Below, one piece after another: positions 1 to 7,621 of a DNA stretch of 10,913 nt (position 1 is the first letter of the stretch; each line of letters begins with the position of its first letter). The translations under genes were made by a program, and so were the position numbers. The DNA lies in NCBI GenBank assembly GCA_001574975.1, contig KQ965947.1:1-10913 (forward strand). Reading direction: 5' to 3'. This DNA comes from Gonapodya prolifera JEL478. Its lineage: Eukaryota; Monoblepharomycota; Monoblepharidomycetes; Monoblepharidales; Gonapodyaceae. The notes beneath the pieces are model-generated. The model was not told the DNA's origin and ran no database searches. It worked only from the letters and a program-made list of their open reading frames with translations.

Positions 1-1
1 C

Positions 2-484
2 AAAGTGACCAAAACCTTAGAGACTTTCAAAGATAATAAGATGCGTCATTTAGAAAAAAATTTCAACAAAGCCCGTAAGAAACTGGATGTACTCAGAGCT
101 TACAAAGCCGATCCCCGAGTGTTGTCAGGAGTTATCCAAAAGAAACAAGACAGCTTGAAAAATAAAACTAAAGAACATTACCATATGTTGTGGCAGGGGA
201 AAGTTGCTCGCATGCAACGTCTACAAGCAGGTCACACAGCTGGTGCCGGTAGGAGAAGGAACTATTATAGTGATAGCGAAGATGAGGGTTACGGTGGTGC
301 AGGTCGAAGGAGAAGGAACTATTACAGTGACAGCGAAGATGAGGGGTTCGCTGCAATTGGTGGGTCGGGTGATGAAATGGACGACCAAGATCTAGATGAT
401 ACTCCTCCCGCACCTGGAGGTGGGCACTGGGGGCATCACTCGCAGGGACGGAGGAATCAGTATGCCGATGACGATCAATGGTAG
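2..484 (+). CDS. C-terminal part of an acidic, Arg/Asp/Ser-rich protein (5' end outside window)
   Basis: I do not recognise this protein. The frame is open to the left edge, so the gene very likely begins outside the window; the first in-frame start codon seen is a GTG at 5, which I do not take as the real start. The first 70 visible residues are lysine-rich and probably helical. A 19-residue unit follows twice in tandem (DNA period 57 bp, about 244-357); each copy has a basic run, the tyrosine pair NYYSDSEDEG and glycines. The tail is acidic and Gly/Pro-rich and ends in DDDQW. SDSEDE is a typical acidic serine cluster of the casein-kinase-2 kind, which is inference only. There is no intron, and the next gene starts 35 bp downstream, in keeping with a compact viral-style layout. 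Confidence 0.6.
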   Translation, partial: KVTKTLETFKDNKMRHLEKNFNKARKKLDVLRAYKADPRVLSGVIQKKQDSLKNKTKEHYHMLWQGKVARMQRLQAGHTAGAGRRRNYYSDSEDEGYGGAGRRRRNYYSDSEDEGFAAIGGSGDEMDDQDLDDTPPAPGGGHWGHHSQGRRNQYADDDQW

Positions 485-519
485 GTATTTTATCACTACA
501 TTTAATTTTCAAATAATAA

Positions 520-1068
520 ATGTATTTTTGGTTGCTTTTCGCATTATCTCTATGCTTACTAATTGTATGCTTCATTATAAATAACAATGCAAAGACCATG
601 ACTCTTGCAAAAGTAGAAGAGAATGGTATGTCATTTCAGGTTCGGGATACTAAAGATAAAAAGTACGCTGCTCATTTGCTGTCGAAACTGTCACTGATGA
701 TGACCGAGTTTCTGGCGAAAATGCAATCTACATCAAATCACAGGGACAAGGTTACAAGATTGATCACCGTTTTTAACCATACTTTGTTGTCAGAAGCTCC
801 TCCGAATTCTACGGCCACCTCCTATACACTGGACAAGAAACACATTTACATGTGCTTACGCGGTCACAACAACCAATTTCATTCGCTGAACCTCTTATTC
901 CATGTTCTTTTGCACGAATGTGCCCATTTAGGAAACTTAAACGCCACAGGCCATGATGAAAATTTCATGGATTTTTTCCAGTTTTTACTTGAACATTCCG
1001 TTCGATTGGGTTATCATAATCCTGACAGTATGCAAAAAGAAAAGCTCTACTGCGGCCTCGTCCTATGA
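520..1068 (+). CDS. Membrane-anchored HExxH metalloprotease (WLM/SprT-like, giant-virus type)
   Basis: Predicted zinc metallopeptidase of 182 residues. Residues 1-22 form a hydrophobic segment (signal anchor or signal peptide). The zinc motif HECAH lies at residues 132-136: H132 and H136 would bind zinc and E133 would be catalytic. A candidate third ligand, H145, lies in TGHDENF. The strand before it, HIYMCLR, and the helix after it (FMDFFQFLLEHS) match the layout I know from small WLM/SprT-like putative metalloproteases common in Nucleocytoviricota. Related cellular domains act in DNA-protein crosslink repair, but the viral role is unknown. The membrane anchor suggests action at a membrane or in the virion rather than on chromatin. 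The ATG at 520 follows an A/T-rich 35-bp gap. The 3' end overlaps the convergent RNase III gene by 22 bp. Confidence 0.82.
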   Translation: MYFWLLFALSLCLLIVCFIINNNAKTMTLAKVEENGMSFQVRDTKDKKYAAHLLSKLSLMMTEFLAKMQSTSNHRDKVTRLITVFNHTLLSEAPPNSTATSYTLDKKHIYMCLRGHNNQFHSLNLLFHVLLHECAHLGNLNATGHDENFMDFFQFLLEHSVRLGYHNPDSMQKEKLYCGLVL

Positions 1069-2093
1069 TTTGGAATGTTCAAGATATCCATAGCTCGCTG
1101 CGCAACTGTTTGTTGCACTGTCTTTCTCTGCTTCCCTACTGCACACGAAACCATAATCAGATGTCGATTGGCACATGTTCTTTTGATATTTTCATATATG
1201 TTAGAGCAATGTACACTCAGTACATTTTTAGTTTCATTGACTGCTCGTTTTATCTGATCGTTGTTCAGTAATCGCCTCGGTATCAATAAACATTCAATTA
1301 TTAAATCATTCTCAATTTTTCCAAATACCCGAATATCTGTAAATGGACGTATTTGCAAATTATTGCGTTTCAAATAACCAAATAACGCTTCTTTATGATT
1401 ATCTTCTCGATTGATTATACTCGCAAAATCAATAAAATTCTCTAAACAACTTTTGACAAAACTCTCGCATTTGCTCATATCTCCACAATCTAAATACATT
1501 GCTCCAACAAATGCTTCATACACATCTTCCAACATCTTGTCAACCATTTCGCTTTCTGGATTTTCACATCCACCACTGGATGTCGATGAACTAGAACCAT
1601 CATCATGCATACTTACATGTCCCTTTTCGTTAATGTAATCCTCCAGCAGAGGATCAGTCGAGCCTGCGATGATGTACTGAGTTAGATTTAATATCTTGGC
1701 AAAAAAAGCCAAGGTTGACCATTTGACCAGCTTTGATCGCATCTTGGTCAAAAACCCTTCATTTTGTTGCGGATATCGAAGATATACATATTTCGTCACT
1801 GCCAAGTTAATGCAAGAATCACCTAAAAATTCAAGTCTCTCATAATTCCCTTGCAGTTTTACAGGCAAGCCAGTTATTTCACCAGCTTCATTGACATTCT
1901 CAAGCCAGTATGATCTTCTAACAAATGCCTGCTGAAACAGTCCGACATCTCGAACTTGGGGATACTTGAAGTTTGGTACTCTGCTAAATATCTCTTCAAG
2001 TTCAGCGTCAGTTATATACCTCACCATTTCCTTTTGTTTACTGGTACTACAAAAAAAATTATTATTTAGGGTTTGTTTACATGGACAACTCAT
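1047..2093 (-). CDS. Ribonuclease III (catalytic domain plus divergent dsRNA-binding domain)
   Basis: Cleaves double-stranded RNA. Numbered from the ATG at 2093, the family signature NYERLEFLGDS lies at residues 83-93, with candidate metal-binding acids E88 and D92. The second half of the active site is EDVYEAFVGAMYLD near 189-202, with D190 and E193. A Ser/Gly-rich insert (about 161-182) lies between the two motifs. Residues about 235-345 resemble a double-stranded RNA-binding domain, ending in GKQRKTVQQTVAQRAMDIL. RNase III genes occur in several giant-virus families; cellular fungal homologues usually contain introns and this one has none. The ATG at 2093 overlaps the upstream stop by 4 bp. 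I prefer the in-frame ATG at 2027, because the DNA between them is A/T-rich with a run of T and looks like a promoter, and the first 22 residues look non-conserved. All key residues are present, so the enzyme may be active. Confidence 0.9.
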   Translation of the reverse strand: MSCPCKQTLNNNFFCSTSKQKEMVRYITDAELEEIFSRVPNFKYPQVRDVGLFQQAFVRRSYWLENVNEAGEITGLPVKLQGNYERLEFLGDSCINLAVTKYVYLRYPQQNEGFLTKMRSKLVKWSTLAFFAKILNLTQYIIAGSTDPLLEDYINEKGHVSMHDDGSSSSTSSGGCENPESEMVDKMLEDVYEAFVGAMYLDCGDMSKCESFVKSCLENFIDFASIINREDNHKEALFGYLKRNNLQIRPFTDIRVFGKIENDLIIECLLIPRRLLNNDQIKRAVNETKNVLSVHCSNIYENIKRTCANRHLIMVSCAVGKQRKTVQQTVAQRAMDILNIPNHRTRPQ

Positions 2094-3298
2094 TCATCAT
2101 CGCCTTTTCCGTGATTACTGTCATCAACATCTTCACAACCAACTCGTTGCTTGTCTTGGTGAAACAAATCGTCCTGTTTTGTCTTTGCTTCATCCTTTTC
2201 TCCTCTCTGAAGCTCATCGTCTTTATTGACATCTCCCTTTTGGGGAACCCCCTTTTTGGATTCTACATTGCTCTTTAAGGTGGGTTCGGCGTGTACTATC
2301 TCAGCCTCTCCCACTGTTTCGGGCTTTCGTGATTCTGTACTCGTCTCATCGGGTTTACGATGCTGTTTCCCATCTGTTTGAACCACATCCTTTTCTCCTC
2401 TCTGAAACTCAGTGGTACTTTTGACATCTCCCTTTGGGGAAGCCCCTTTTTTGGATTCTTCATTGCTCTTTAAGGTGGGTTCGACGGGTACTATCTCCGC
2501 CTCTGCCACTGTTTCGGGCTTCCGTGATTCTGTACTCGTCTCATCGGGTTTACGATGTTGTTTCCCATCTGTTTGAACACCCATTTCGACTCTGGACCTA
2601 TCCTTGGACTTGCGTGGCTGGTTCCCATCTCCTTGATACTGTGCGGTACTAGGTTGCATAGATTGCAGTTCGTCGCCTGGATATTTGTCCGCCAGCAATC
2701 CAAGGATATCTTTCAAAGGAGGTCGCTGTTTCTCTCCTTTAATTTTTGCTCCGACAAGCACATACCCAATCTCAAATTTTTGTTTACCTAGTAGGATACA
2801 TTGTACTTCAACCACTGCTGCACTAAGTTCAAAATTCTTTTTTCTGTAAAAAACAGACATATCATTGATCCGCTCGTCTTGTTCGTCTATAAATTCACTT
2901 TGACTGTCTACATCAACTACGACAATTTTTGCTCCTTCATGATTTCTCACCGAAGGAACAAAAGCGTTTTGAATTTTAGTCAATGAGTATGGTTTTTCGA
3001 AGATGGATGATTGGTTGCTTTCAATATAATTGATTGAAGTCTCGTCAACTTTGCCCAGAAGCCTATGGAGTGTAGAATGACTGGTGATGCTGATTACAAG
3101 GTATTTACTTCCATCTTTCTCTTCAAAAACAACGTTTGAAGGGGGGATTTTGAAGCACAAGCGAACTATATTTCCTGTTCCTTCCTTATGATATACTGAA
3201 GTCATCCTATACAATCTGTTTATTTTCTCCGGGCCTGAAAACTTCAAGCTTCGGTTATCAAATTTCTTTAAGTCAACTATTTCAATGCTTTTCGTCAT
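2090..3298 (-). CDS. Unknown protein: folded N-terminal domain plus duplicated, charged low-complexity tail
   Basis: 402 residues, not recognised. Residues 1 to about 190 look like a globular domain rich in beta strands (for example YLVISIT, AKIVVVDVD, FEIGYVLVGAKIKG). From about 190 on it is hydrophilic and probably disordered. A 65-residue unit is present twice in tandem (residues 241-305 and 306-370), each starting VQTDGKQHRKPDETSTES. The C-terminus is acidic (CEDVDD...GDDE). A strand-rich domain with a disordered acidic tail recalls single-stranded DNA-binding proteins of phage and giant viruses, but I see no diagnostic motif, so that is only a hypothesis. The ATG at 3298 follows an A/T-rich stretch (about 3299-3335), a likely promoter. 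The gene points away from the repeat on its right and lies directly upstream of RNase III on the same strand. Confidence 0.75.
   Translation of the reverse strand: MTKSIEIVDLKKFDNRSLKFSGPEKINRLYRMTSVYHKEGTGNIVRLCFKIPPSNVVFEEKDGSKYLVISITSHSTLHRLLGKVDETSINYIESNQSSIFEKPYSLTKIQNAFVPSVRNHEGAKIVVVDVDSQSEFIDEQDERINDMSVFYRKKNFELSAAVVEVQCILLGKQKFEIGYVLVGAKIKGEKQRPPLKDILGLLADKYPGDELQSMQPSTAQYQGDGNQPRKSKDRSRVEMGVQTDGKQHRKPDETSTESRKPETVAEAEIVPVEPTLKSNEESKKGASPKGDVKSTTEFQRGEKDVVQTDGKQHRKPDETSTESRKPETVGEAEIVHAEPTLKSNVESKKGVPQKGDVNKDDELQRGEKDEAKTKQDDLFHQDKQRVGCEDVDDSNHGKGDDE
2189..2578 (-). repeat. 195-bp tandem duplication inside a coding region
   Basis: Two adjacent copies of a 195-bp unit (65 codons) in the tail of the 402-residue protein. 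The shared block ccttttctcctctctgaa begins at 2194 and again at 2389. The copies remain very similar, and the differences keep the frame open, so the duplication looks fairly recent and tolerated. Confidence 0.85.
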
Positions 3299-3420
3299 CT
3301 TTGTATAAATTGTTCAAGAAAATTATTATATTTGTGTCCGTTTATTCATGTGATGCAGTACAAATATTGTGATCTGGTCCAATACAATTGTTCCATAAGG
3401 CGCTCAGAAGTGGTTCTCAC

Positions 3421-3601
3421 CAAAAGGGCTTCAAATTTACAAATCAAGCGAACAAACAAAATGAACAAATCACCATAAAAAATTTTGAGCCCTGTCGAAA
3501 ATATGCGTCTCTTATTGAACAAACAAAATGAACAAGTACTCCAAATCGACTTCAAACTGTGTGCACATTTGACATCAGTTGTATTGAATTGTGAACAACA
3601 G
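3421..3601 (+). repeat. Dispersed repeat, copy 1 (right edge abuts the ankyrin remnant)
   Basis: This stretch contains two gaacaaacaaaatgaacaa-type blocks separated by the conserved core accataaa...gagccctg, then aaaatatgcgtctcttattg. It ends with the cttcaaactgtgtgcaca...gacatcagttgt unit. The same order of blocks occurs at 7843-8060 in the same orientation and at 10913-10735 in reverse. It holds no convincing gene. The short open frames across it share peptides only because the DNA is repeated. Sequence from 3299 to about 3420 lies between the upstream gene's start and the repeat; apart from the likely promoter I see nothing in it. Confidence 0.75.
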
Positions 3602-3870
3602 TGCAATGATGCTACACTTCGATGTGCAGCACAGGGTGACACTCTGACGTCGTCGAAGTCCTTCTCGAGGACGGCGCGGATGTTCACGTCGAAATTGCAC
3701 TTCGTTGGGGATCGTCGAACGGAAATCTAAGCGTAGTGATTCTGTTGCTTGAACAAGGGGCGGTCATTCACGCAGAGAGCGATGAAGCGCTCTATTCTAC
3801 TACTCGGAAGGGTCACATTGACGTCGTCAAGCTCTTGATAGAGCGAGGGGCCATAGCCAATGCAGTGTGG
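3602..3870 (+). pseudogene. Ankyrin-repeat gene fragment, truncated and frameshifted
   Basis: Three ankyrin-like units can be read: NDATLRCAAQGD (3605-3640), then DVVEVLLEDGADVH (from 3646), LSVVILLLEQGAVIHAESD, and GHIDVVKLLIERGA. The first piece is in one frame and the rest in another, so the coding sequence shifts frame between about 3638 and 3646 in the middle of a repeat. The left edge coincides with the end of the dispersed repeat, and no start codon belongs to it. Ankyrin repeats mediate protein-protein contacts and are greatly expanded in chytrids and in giant viruses. Codons here are G/C-ended, like those of the F-box gene and unlike the viral-style genes. An unseen intron could replace the frameshift, but the shift is only one or two bases and falls at a site without splice signals. 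Confidence 0.75.
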
Positions 3871-3945
3871 TCTGTGCACTTCACCCTTCTGCCACTTCAC
3901 CTTGTATCAAAATCCCAACGAAATTCCATACATTCCTTCGCTCAA

Positions 3946-5387
3946 ATGGATATGACGGCGCAGTTATCCACCTCACACATGCCCGATGAGCGCATTCGAA
4001 AAAACGACTCTCCCCGTCCTCGACGCCGATTCTTCCGCCCATCCCTCCGAACCGCCGATGTTCAAGAACCAGCACCGAAACCATCGGAAAATTCTCGACC
4101 ATCCTTTCGATCGCTCTTATCTACTGCGAAAAACATTCTCGGGAAGGTGCTCCGCCCATCATCGTGGATGTCGCGTGGACATTCTGCCGCAGAAGAGCGC
4201 CTCCATCGCCACCAGAACCCACCTTCACACATGGACCTGGTAAGTAGCTTACCCTCAGTCCATTACCTAGTTTGATCCTTCCTGACTATATCGTTGGCAG
4301 TGTCCGTCCGAAGGACATATCTCCACCTCTCCTTCTCCACCTCCCACACTCTCTGACATCGGTAGCATCGTCACCGCACTCAATACACTTGACGCATCCG
4401 ATTGTGCTTCGCAGAAACTCATCGAAGATCAAGGATGGCGAAATTCTGTGGTGAGTCTTGTCCCACGCACTCCGGCGACCTTACGGTTCTAACATCGACC
4501 AGACAACCGCTTCGACAACCAAAACTCATGCCCCAATGCTCCCCCCGGAGATACTGGACGAAATCTTTTACCGTGTTCCACTCCCTCGGCTCTATTCTAC
4601 CGCGAGACACGTTTGTTCCTCGTGGCGCACTCGTATCGGGTCTTACGGCCAAATTCCTTGTCGGGTCAACGTGGAAATCATCAACGGGATCGCCACCCCT
4701 TGCCCTGTCCATCTCGCACTTATGAGACCAGGGTTCAACCTCGTCACCTCCGACACCCATCTCTTTGCTCCCGATGGCACACTTCTTCCTCGCACCAGAT
4801 GTAACATCAAAATCGACTTTGTGGTGAAGGAACCTCCATGGGCGAGCTTTAAATACTCTACAATTCACAGCCTTGATACCGTTTATGTGTTTCCCAGAGA
4901 ACTTGAGCGCAAGCACATACCGAACGACGACCTGGCTGCACCTCATTATCGCGCAAGTGATGTGATTATCGACCTTGAGAACACAGCGGTTGCGTTGCAC
5001 CAAACTGCAGATCCACACTTTCCCCGTCGACCCGGTACAATGATGGATTGTGCGTTGCAGGCATGTGTCCGTTTGTACTACAAGCAACCTGCCGCCGGAG
5101 AAACTGCTGTTTGGATGGAGCGGGACTTGGAGGAATTTGCTTTTCGGTGCCTCGAGAAGCAGTTTGGATACCCTGTAACGGGAGAATTGGAAGGCATTGG
5201 TTTGACGAAATGGAACAACCCCAAAATGCTTATGGACATTGCATTATTTTCAACCACCACATGTGACATAGATGAACATACTCGCCGCGATTTCTTTCGT
5301 GCATCATGTGATATTACTGAGGACTTGTGGAAAAGCCATCCGATACAGAAGTATCGAAATATGTATAGACGTCCAAAATATTACTAG
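3946..5387 (+). CDS. F-box protein, three exons
   Basis: Model: exons 3946-4239, 4301-4450 and 4503-5387; 442 residues. Both introns are phase 0 with good signals: 61 nt (gtaagt...ttggcag, branch-like ctgac) and 52 nt (gtgagt...gaccag, branch-like ctaac). Exon 1 encodes a basic, Ser/Pro-rich, probably disordered region. Exon 2 adds a Ser/Pro stretch and a short helix. An F-box occupies about residues 160-200 (LPPEILDEIFYRVPLPRLYS...CSSWR), the motif that binds Skp1 in SCF ubiquitin ligases, so the protein may choose substrates for ubiquitination. The rest (about 200-442) is unrecognised and presumably the substrate-binding part; no LRR, WD40 or Kelch repeats are visible. Intron size and codon use fit a fungus. 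The start is uncertain: the frame stays open upstream into the ankyrin remnant, but 3946 is the first ATG. Confidence 0.8.
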
Positions 5388-5402
5388 TTTTATTTTAGAA
5401 TA

Positions 5403-7114
5403 ATGCCAATGCAGGTTACTGCCACAGTTGTTTGTGTCCGCAGGTGCAGGCACCTTCACGCCTCCATATCCAAATACCCTTTCCTGTGCGATGCAGCCGG
5501 TGACAAGGTCTCAGACGGGAGGATCGAACACAAGGTAGCATCAAAGCACCGTTTTTTGTTACTGAAGCTCACATCGAGGTTTTGGTTACCGTGGCCACTT
5601 TTCCGCCGACCACTCTAAACCTCCGATCTAGCTCTCCCGTGCAAATTCAAACCAAACTTGTGAATAAATGCTTCTATCTGCTTGGTCTAGTTCCATTCAA
5701 TGAGTACGCGGACGACGAACCTAAAGTAGCCTTCTGTTCACCCCAAGTCAAACTCATATACAGGATCAAAGTTCTGGAGTACACTCTAAGACTGATAAAG
5801 GACCTAGGGGCCAAATCCTTGTCACATGTCGAGAAAGATCAACTCGTTGCTCGAATACAAAGGTGTCTTATTGAGCAAGGTGGATATTCCGGGGTGAAGG
5901 AACAGAGACATGACCCGTGAGTGATAGCTTCTGCAATTGTTGGTGCCGATCTCTGAAAGAAAAGCACATTGTACAGGAAACTGATGAAAGTACTCATGAA
6001 TCCGTTTGAGTTCGCAAAGGAAGGCGATGAAGATTTGGAATCACAGCTTCTTGCCTACTTTGAGCACGTGTTTCAACCTGACCTGTTGAATTCAGAGCTT
6101 TCAGAACCAAAATGGAGGCTTATTGACCACACGCGGAAGCAGCTCCACGCAGGGACAATCTTTGATGGTGTGAGAGGAAGTGATCTTCAAATCAGCCCCA
6201 TGGAATTGTACAATAATTGGGTGAAAGAATACCAGCCCATTCGACTACTTGTAACCTTTTGGTGAGTTTTTTACATCCAATGTTCAAGAAGGTACAGTAG
6301 AGTTCTTACTGATACAATTGCCGTCAAGGTGGCACATGCTTGATACAGTAAACCAGTCTGGTGCTTTTGATAGTGAAGAAACAACTACCTTGTTCACTGG
6401 GACATTGTTTGAAATGCTCTCAAAGCCCCAGCCTGGCAAAAAGATTTACAGAAACCAGAAGCTACCCAATGGGAATGAATCTGATCGACCTGACAAAGGT
6501 GTTACAGTTGGCAAGTACACAGTTGTGGAATTTGAGGCAAAGACGCCAAGCAACCCAGATATTCCTGAGGATGCCATGAAAACTGATACCAGTGCTGGAA
6601 AAAGTGTCAGGGAAAGGCGTGACGACCTTGGTGCAAGAGCAGCTGATGAACCACTGCAGGAAGTGTTGTCTGTGCTTGCACATGGACCAAAGTTCCGCAT
6701 ATACAGCACCCAAGAACCATACGGAGACAGTGGTATTGCTGTGTCCATGCCAATCACCAAACCTATTACCATCCCCACTGATCGCAATGCTACGACCGAG
6801 GAATTGGTGCAGTTTATTGGAGTAATATCTCAATTTTGGGATAGAGTTGATACAACATGTGCAACCCTTCGGGAACGACTCCATATTCCTGGGGATGACA
6901 CCGCAAAACTGGCAGAAAAGCTCGAAGGTCTTCACATCAGCTCTTCTTCCGAGTCCAGGTATGTGTTGAGTAGCTTTGTCCACTTTGCAGTTTTTTTTCA
7001 CATGGCACTTGTCACAGGTCTTCCACTGAGCTAGATGAAGGCCAAATTAGTGCTTCAGAAGGTCATAAGAACAAGGTCCCATTTGCCAACACTTGGAAAA
7101 AAATATTCAAGTAA
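5403..7114 (+). CDS. Multi-exon protein with candidate PD-(D/E)XK nuclease motif
   Basis: Well-supported exons: up to 5916, then 5977-6261, 6329-6958 and 7018-7114. The introns (60, 67 and 59 nt) have gtgagt or gtatgt donors and keep the frame. The 5' end is less sure. The frame containing 5579-5916 has no ATG and meets a stop at 5501. A phase-0 join from an ATG exon at 5403 works with acceptor 5578 and donor 5508 or 5535, giving about 484 or 493 residues. Exon 6329-6958 encodes RPDKGVTVGKYTVVEFEAKT (D at 6492, E-x-K at 6534-6542), the arrangement of the PD-(D/E)XK nuclease fold. A helix with LFTGTLFEML precedes it. Such domains occur in fungal and oomycete Crinkler-type effectors and related mobile fungal families, but I see no Crinkler N-terminus or kinase domain. 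An alternative 3' splice (7111-7169) would end the protein at 7185 with nearly the same tail. Confidence 0.65.
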
Positions 7115-7600
7115 GACGTGTCCTTTATTGGAAGGTTGACATTATTCTGAACCCAATTCTTGTTACTAGGAAGGGAAGCAAATGAAGTTGCTTTTTGGGA
7201 GAGCTTGTTGTCCGACGATGGAAACAGGGAAGTTTTTTCTTTGGAGATCACAGGGAGAGCTGGTTGGTAGACGACATTTGTCTTCTTACGTTGGACTTGA
7301 TTGGGACACGGTGCAAAACGGAAGAGAAATAGTCTAACTGGTTGTCATTGGATTGAACTCTCAGATGTACTAAAACTGGTTATGTATTTTATGCAAAAGT
7401 GTAGAAAAAAGTGTACAGTGTTCAAGTGACATGCGAGCGTCCTTCCTGCAAAAGCTTTCTGGGATTTCCATCGTTGGGCAGTTTGGTCGTACAAAACGTG
7501 CAAAACTGAACAATTTCCCGAAAATTTCAACACATTGCTAAAAGGTGGCGTCTCATATTTATTGTTCTCATGAACTTGGGGTTTCAATTCCGGTCAGCAA
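7115..7600. other. Gene-poor spacer
   Basis: I see no convincing gene here. Short open frames exist on both strands, but none has a recognisable motif. One of them, from 7170 to about 7335 in the forward direction, could only join the upstream gene by a splice that breaks frame. Scattered tgcaaaagtgta-type fragments near 7392 and 7612 look like decayed relatives of the adjacent array. Confidence 0.5.
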
Positions 7601-7621
7601 TGTATGCACAAAAGTGTACAC

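Noticed and set aside
168-599. 143-codon minus-strand frame rich in His and Asp
   Set aside because: It is a shadow of the repeat-containing acidic gene; its repetition mirrors the sense-strand repeat.
2194-2580. Trinucleotide or simple satellite within the 402-codon gene
   Set aside because: The repeat period is 195 bp and stays in frame, so it is a coding duplication and not a simple satellite.
3346-3730. Overlapping open frames on both strands (minus 3346-3687, plus 3485-3730)
   Set aside because: They run through the dispersed repeat and into the ankyrin fragment in a mixed frame. Peptide similarity to the frame at 10691-10900 is explained by repeated DNA.
4419-5087. 222-codon minus-strand frame
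   Set aside because: It is antisense to F-box exon 3, which has a recognisable domain and splice sites; this is a shadow frame.
6446-7001. Two long minus-strand frames (113 and 179 codons)
   Set aside because: They are antisense to the well-supported coding exon 6329-6958 and share no motif with any family I know.
7345-7587. 80-codon minus-strand frame in the spacer
   Set aside because: No motif, no neighbour relationship and ordinary length for chance; I treat the region as noncoding.
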